This document shows positions 37,966 to 39,576 of a stretch of 39,576 nucleotides of DNA, piece after piece. The notes under the pieces were generated by a model. That model was given only the letters and a program-made list of their open reading frames with translations. It did not search any database and was not told the origin of the DNA. The stretch covers positions 1 to 39,576 of the forward strand of contig CAZQEN010000023.1 in assembly GCA_964591605.1 (NCBI GenBank). Direction: 5' to 3'. The position numbers and the translations under genes are program-made. Source of the DNA: CAYLLT01 sp964591605 (lineage in GTDB: Bacteria > Planctomycetota > Phycisphaerae > UBA1845 > PWPN01). Numbering within the stretch: position 1 is the first letter of the stretch; each line of letters opens with the position of its first letter.

Positions 37966-39576
37966 ATGGCTGAGCAACCCCTGGAGCTGCGACGCATCAA
38001 CTGGTCGGAGTGCTGTGCCTTCACCCACATCTTCCGCACGTTCCGGATGGCCATCCGGCCGGGCAAACTCGCCCTGGCGACGGCCGGCGTCATCGCCACC
38101 TTCCTCTATGGATGGATCCTCGACGGCGTCTGGAGCAGCAAGGTCCGCCCGCTGCCCGGAGAGGTCGACGCCTACTGGCAGGTCAGCAACCTCTACGAGT
38201 GGCGTGAAAACGCCCTCGCCACCGAGGTCAACCGCCTCCAGGGCCTCTACGCCCTCCTGTCCATCCAGATCCCCGACAAACTGATCGACCAGCTCAAGAA
38301 CGACCCCGACAAGGTGATCCGGGAAGTCCAGACGAAGATCACCGAGAAGTACAACAAGGAAGCGCAGAACGCCGAACCGGCCAAGCGGGCCGAACTGGCC
38401 CGCGACTATCACCGCCTTTACCAGCAGGCCGAGTCGATCCGGCCGCCCGGCATCTTCGCTTCGTTCGTCGACTATGAGACCGGCATCATCAAGCAGGCCA
38501 TCGATGCCGGGTCGTCGCTGAACGTCTTCGGCGGGCTCCGTAGCGTCTTCAACGCCCGCCGCGACGCGGCCGACCCCGCGCTGGTGCAGGCGCCTTCCTC
38601 GGTCGGCGTGCTCGGATGCGTTTTCCTGATGCTCCGCGGCAAGCAGTGGCTGGTCACCCATCACTTTCTCTTTGCCCTGCTGCTGGGTGTGGGCGCCCTG
38701 CTCATCTGGGCGCTCATCGCCGGAGCCATCTGCCGCATGGCCGCCCTCAACTTCGCCCGCGATGAGGGCATCTCGCCCAAGGCGGCCCTGTCCTTTGCCG
38801 CCCGCAAGTACCTGGGCTTCCTGACCGCCCCCCTGCTGCCGATCGGCATGATCGTCGGCATCGGCGTCCTGCTCTTCGTGGGCGGCGCGTTCATGGCCAT
38901 CCCGGTCCTGGGCGAGATCATCGGCGGCCTCGCGTTGCCGCTGGCCCTGCTCGGCGGTTTCGTCATCGCCCTGGTGCTCGTCGGTTTCCTGGCCGGCGGC
39001 TCGCTGTTCTATCCCACCATCGCCGTCGAAGGTTCCGACAGCTTTGACGCCATGTCCCGCAGCTACAGCTACATCTTTTCAAAGCCGTGGCGGTCGCTGT
39101 TCTACGCCCTCGTCGCCTTCATCTACGGGGCCCTGTGCTATCTGTTCATCCGGGTGTTCACCCTGATCCTGCTCAAGAGCACCCGCGTATTCGTCTCCGC
39201 CGGCGCCGACATCTTCACCGACCGCCCCGGCACCGGGGCCGAGTCCGCCAGCAAGCTCGAGGCGATGTGGACCAATCCCACCTTTGAAAGCCTCTTTCGA
39301 CCGGCTTCTACCTTTGGAATGATTCGGGCGGAGCCGTTCGGCTCGTGGCTGGTCGCCCTCTGGGTGGGCATCATCGTCGCGGCGCTGATCGGCTTTATCG
39401 TGTCGTTCTTCTGCTCCGCCTCGACGATCATCTACTTCCTGCTGCGGCGCGAGGTCGACGCGACGGATCTCGATGACGTGTTCACCGACGAGGACGAGGC
39501 GGAACCGGAGATCCCCTCCGCGGCCCCCGCGCCCGCGCCCGCCGGCGCGACGGGCACGGTGAGTGCCAGTGCGCCG
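37966..39576 (+). CDS. Large polytopic membrane protein, 3' end outside the window
   Basis: 537 codons without a stop, running off the right edge in frame. ATG 37966 has GGAG 7 nt upstream. The N-terminus 'MAEQPLELRRINWSECCAFT' then 'FRTFRMAIRPGKLALA' leads into the first membrane helix (~residues 37-55). A soluble helical region of ~170 residues follows ('LIDQLKNDPDKVIREVQTKI'), then about six helices ('FLFALLLGVGALLIWALIAG', 'GMIVGIGVLLFVGGAFM', 'LALLGGFVIALVLVGFLAGG' and others). After the last helix the sequence becomes acidic and then Pro/Ala-rich. It resembles planctomycete proteins of unknown function; a role cannot be named. Confidence 0.75.
   Translation, partial: MAEQPLELRRINWSECCAFTHIFRTFRMAIRPGKLALATAGVIATFLYGWILDGVWSSKVRPLPGEVDAYWQVSNLYEWRENALATEVNRLQGLYALLSIQIPDKLIDQLKNDPDKVIREVQTKITEKYNKEAQNAEPAKRAELARDYHRLYQQAESIRPPGIFASFVDYETGIIKQAIDAGSSLNVFGGLRSVFNARRDAADPALVQAPSSVGVLGCVFLMLRGKQWLVTHHFLFALLLGVGALLIWALIAGAICRMAALNFARDEGISPKAALSFAARKYLGFLTAPLLPIGMIVGIGVLLFVGGAFMAIPVLGEIIGGLALPLALLGGFVIALVLVGFLAGGSLFYPTIAVEGSDSFDAMSRSYSYIFSKPWRSLFYALVAFIYGALCYLFIRVFTLILLKSTRVFVSAGADIFTDRPGTGAESASKLEAMWTNPTFESLFRPASTFGMIRAEPFGSWLVALWVGIIVAALIGFIVSFFCSASTIIYFLLRREVDATDLDDVFTDEDEAEPEIPSAAPAPAPAGATGTVSASAP

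Overview
The window is about 39.6 kb of GC-rich bacterial DNA that most resembles a planctomycete (Phycisphaerae-like) chromosome. The clues are a type II pseudopilin with the C-terminal 'FGDGHAQW' motif, dockerin-like Asp-rich ends on secreted proteins, a formylglycine-type sulfatase, a glycine-rich RRM protein, and many short dispersed palindromes. The assignment is inference from gene content; no marker gene such as rRNA is present.

Layout. 1-2.4 kb: a PD-(D/E)xK HsdR-N-like gene overlapping a DUF4393 (Abi-alpha-like) gene that runs off the left edge, a GemA/Gp16-like protein and a tiny membrane protein. 2.7-5.3 kb: a zinc-ribbon membrane protein and a large GT-C-type membrane glycosyltransferase candidate. 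5.4-9.9 kb: transcription terminator Rho, a LolA-like exported protein, an alpha/beta hydrolase and an RRM RNA-binding protein with its own promoter and a strong terminator. 10.4-14.1 kb: a large secreted beta-solenoid protein with a dockerin-like tail, a cysteine-rich secreted protein and a membrane protein. 14.9-17.0 kb: a DUF1444/YtpQ-like protein and a pseudopilin. 17.2-20.8 kb: a BMP/nucleoside-type ABC importer operon (ATPase and two permeases) without a visible binding protein. 21-31.7 kb: mostly housekeeping genes (dapF, sulfatase, ymdB, xseA, 2Fe-2S ferredoxin, HAD phosphatase with membrane tail, tRNA-Glu, tsaE-thiL overlap, argH). 32.2-33.3 kb: an unknown two-gene operon with a near-consensus promoter and a long structured leader. 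33.4-37.3 kb: three decayed REP-associated tyrosine transposase (RAYT) genes interleaved with palindromes and with a DUF3592 protein and two exported proteins. 38-39.6 kb: a large membrane protein running off the right edge.

The most interesting signal is the RAYT/palindrome system. One RAYT gene has a 16-bp palindrome inserted exactly at its HUH (His-Trp-His) catalytic motif. The same gene is cut again, between catalytic and C-terminal domains, by a segment carrying a perfect 40-bp palindrome whose centre is that same 16-bp sequence. A second RAYT relic is interrupted at the equivalent interdomain site by a different element bounded by 11-bp inverted repeats. The arms of the 40-bp palindrome recur in two 73-bp units about 6.6 kb away, with a different core and a shared ~35-nt flank, so the units look modular.

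A second theme is leaderless or near-leaderless transcription: several genes have a -10 box only 6-9 nt before the start codon and no Shine-Dalgarno, whereas neighbouring genes carry good ribosome binding sites.
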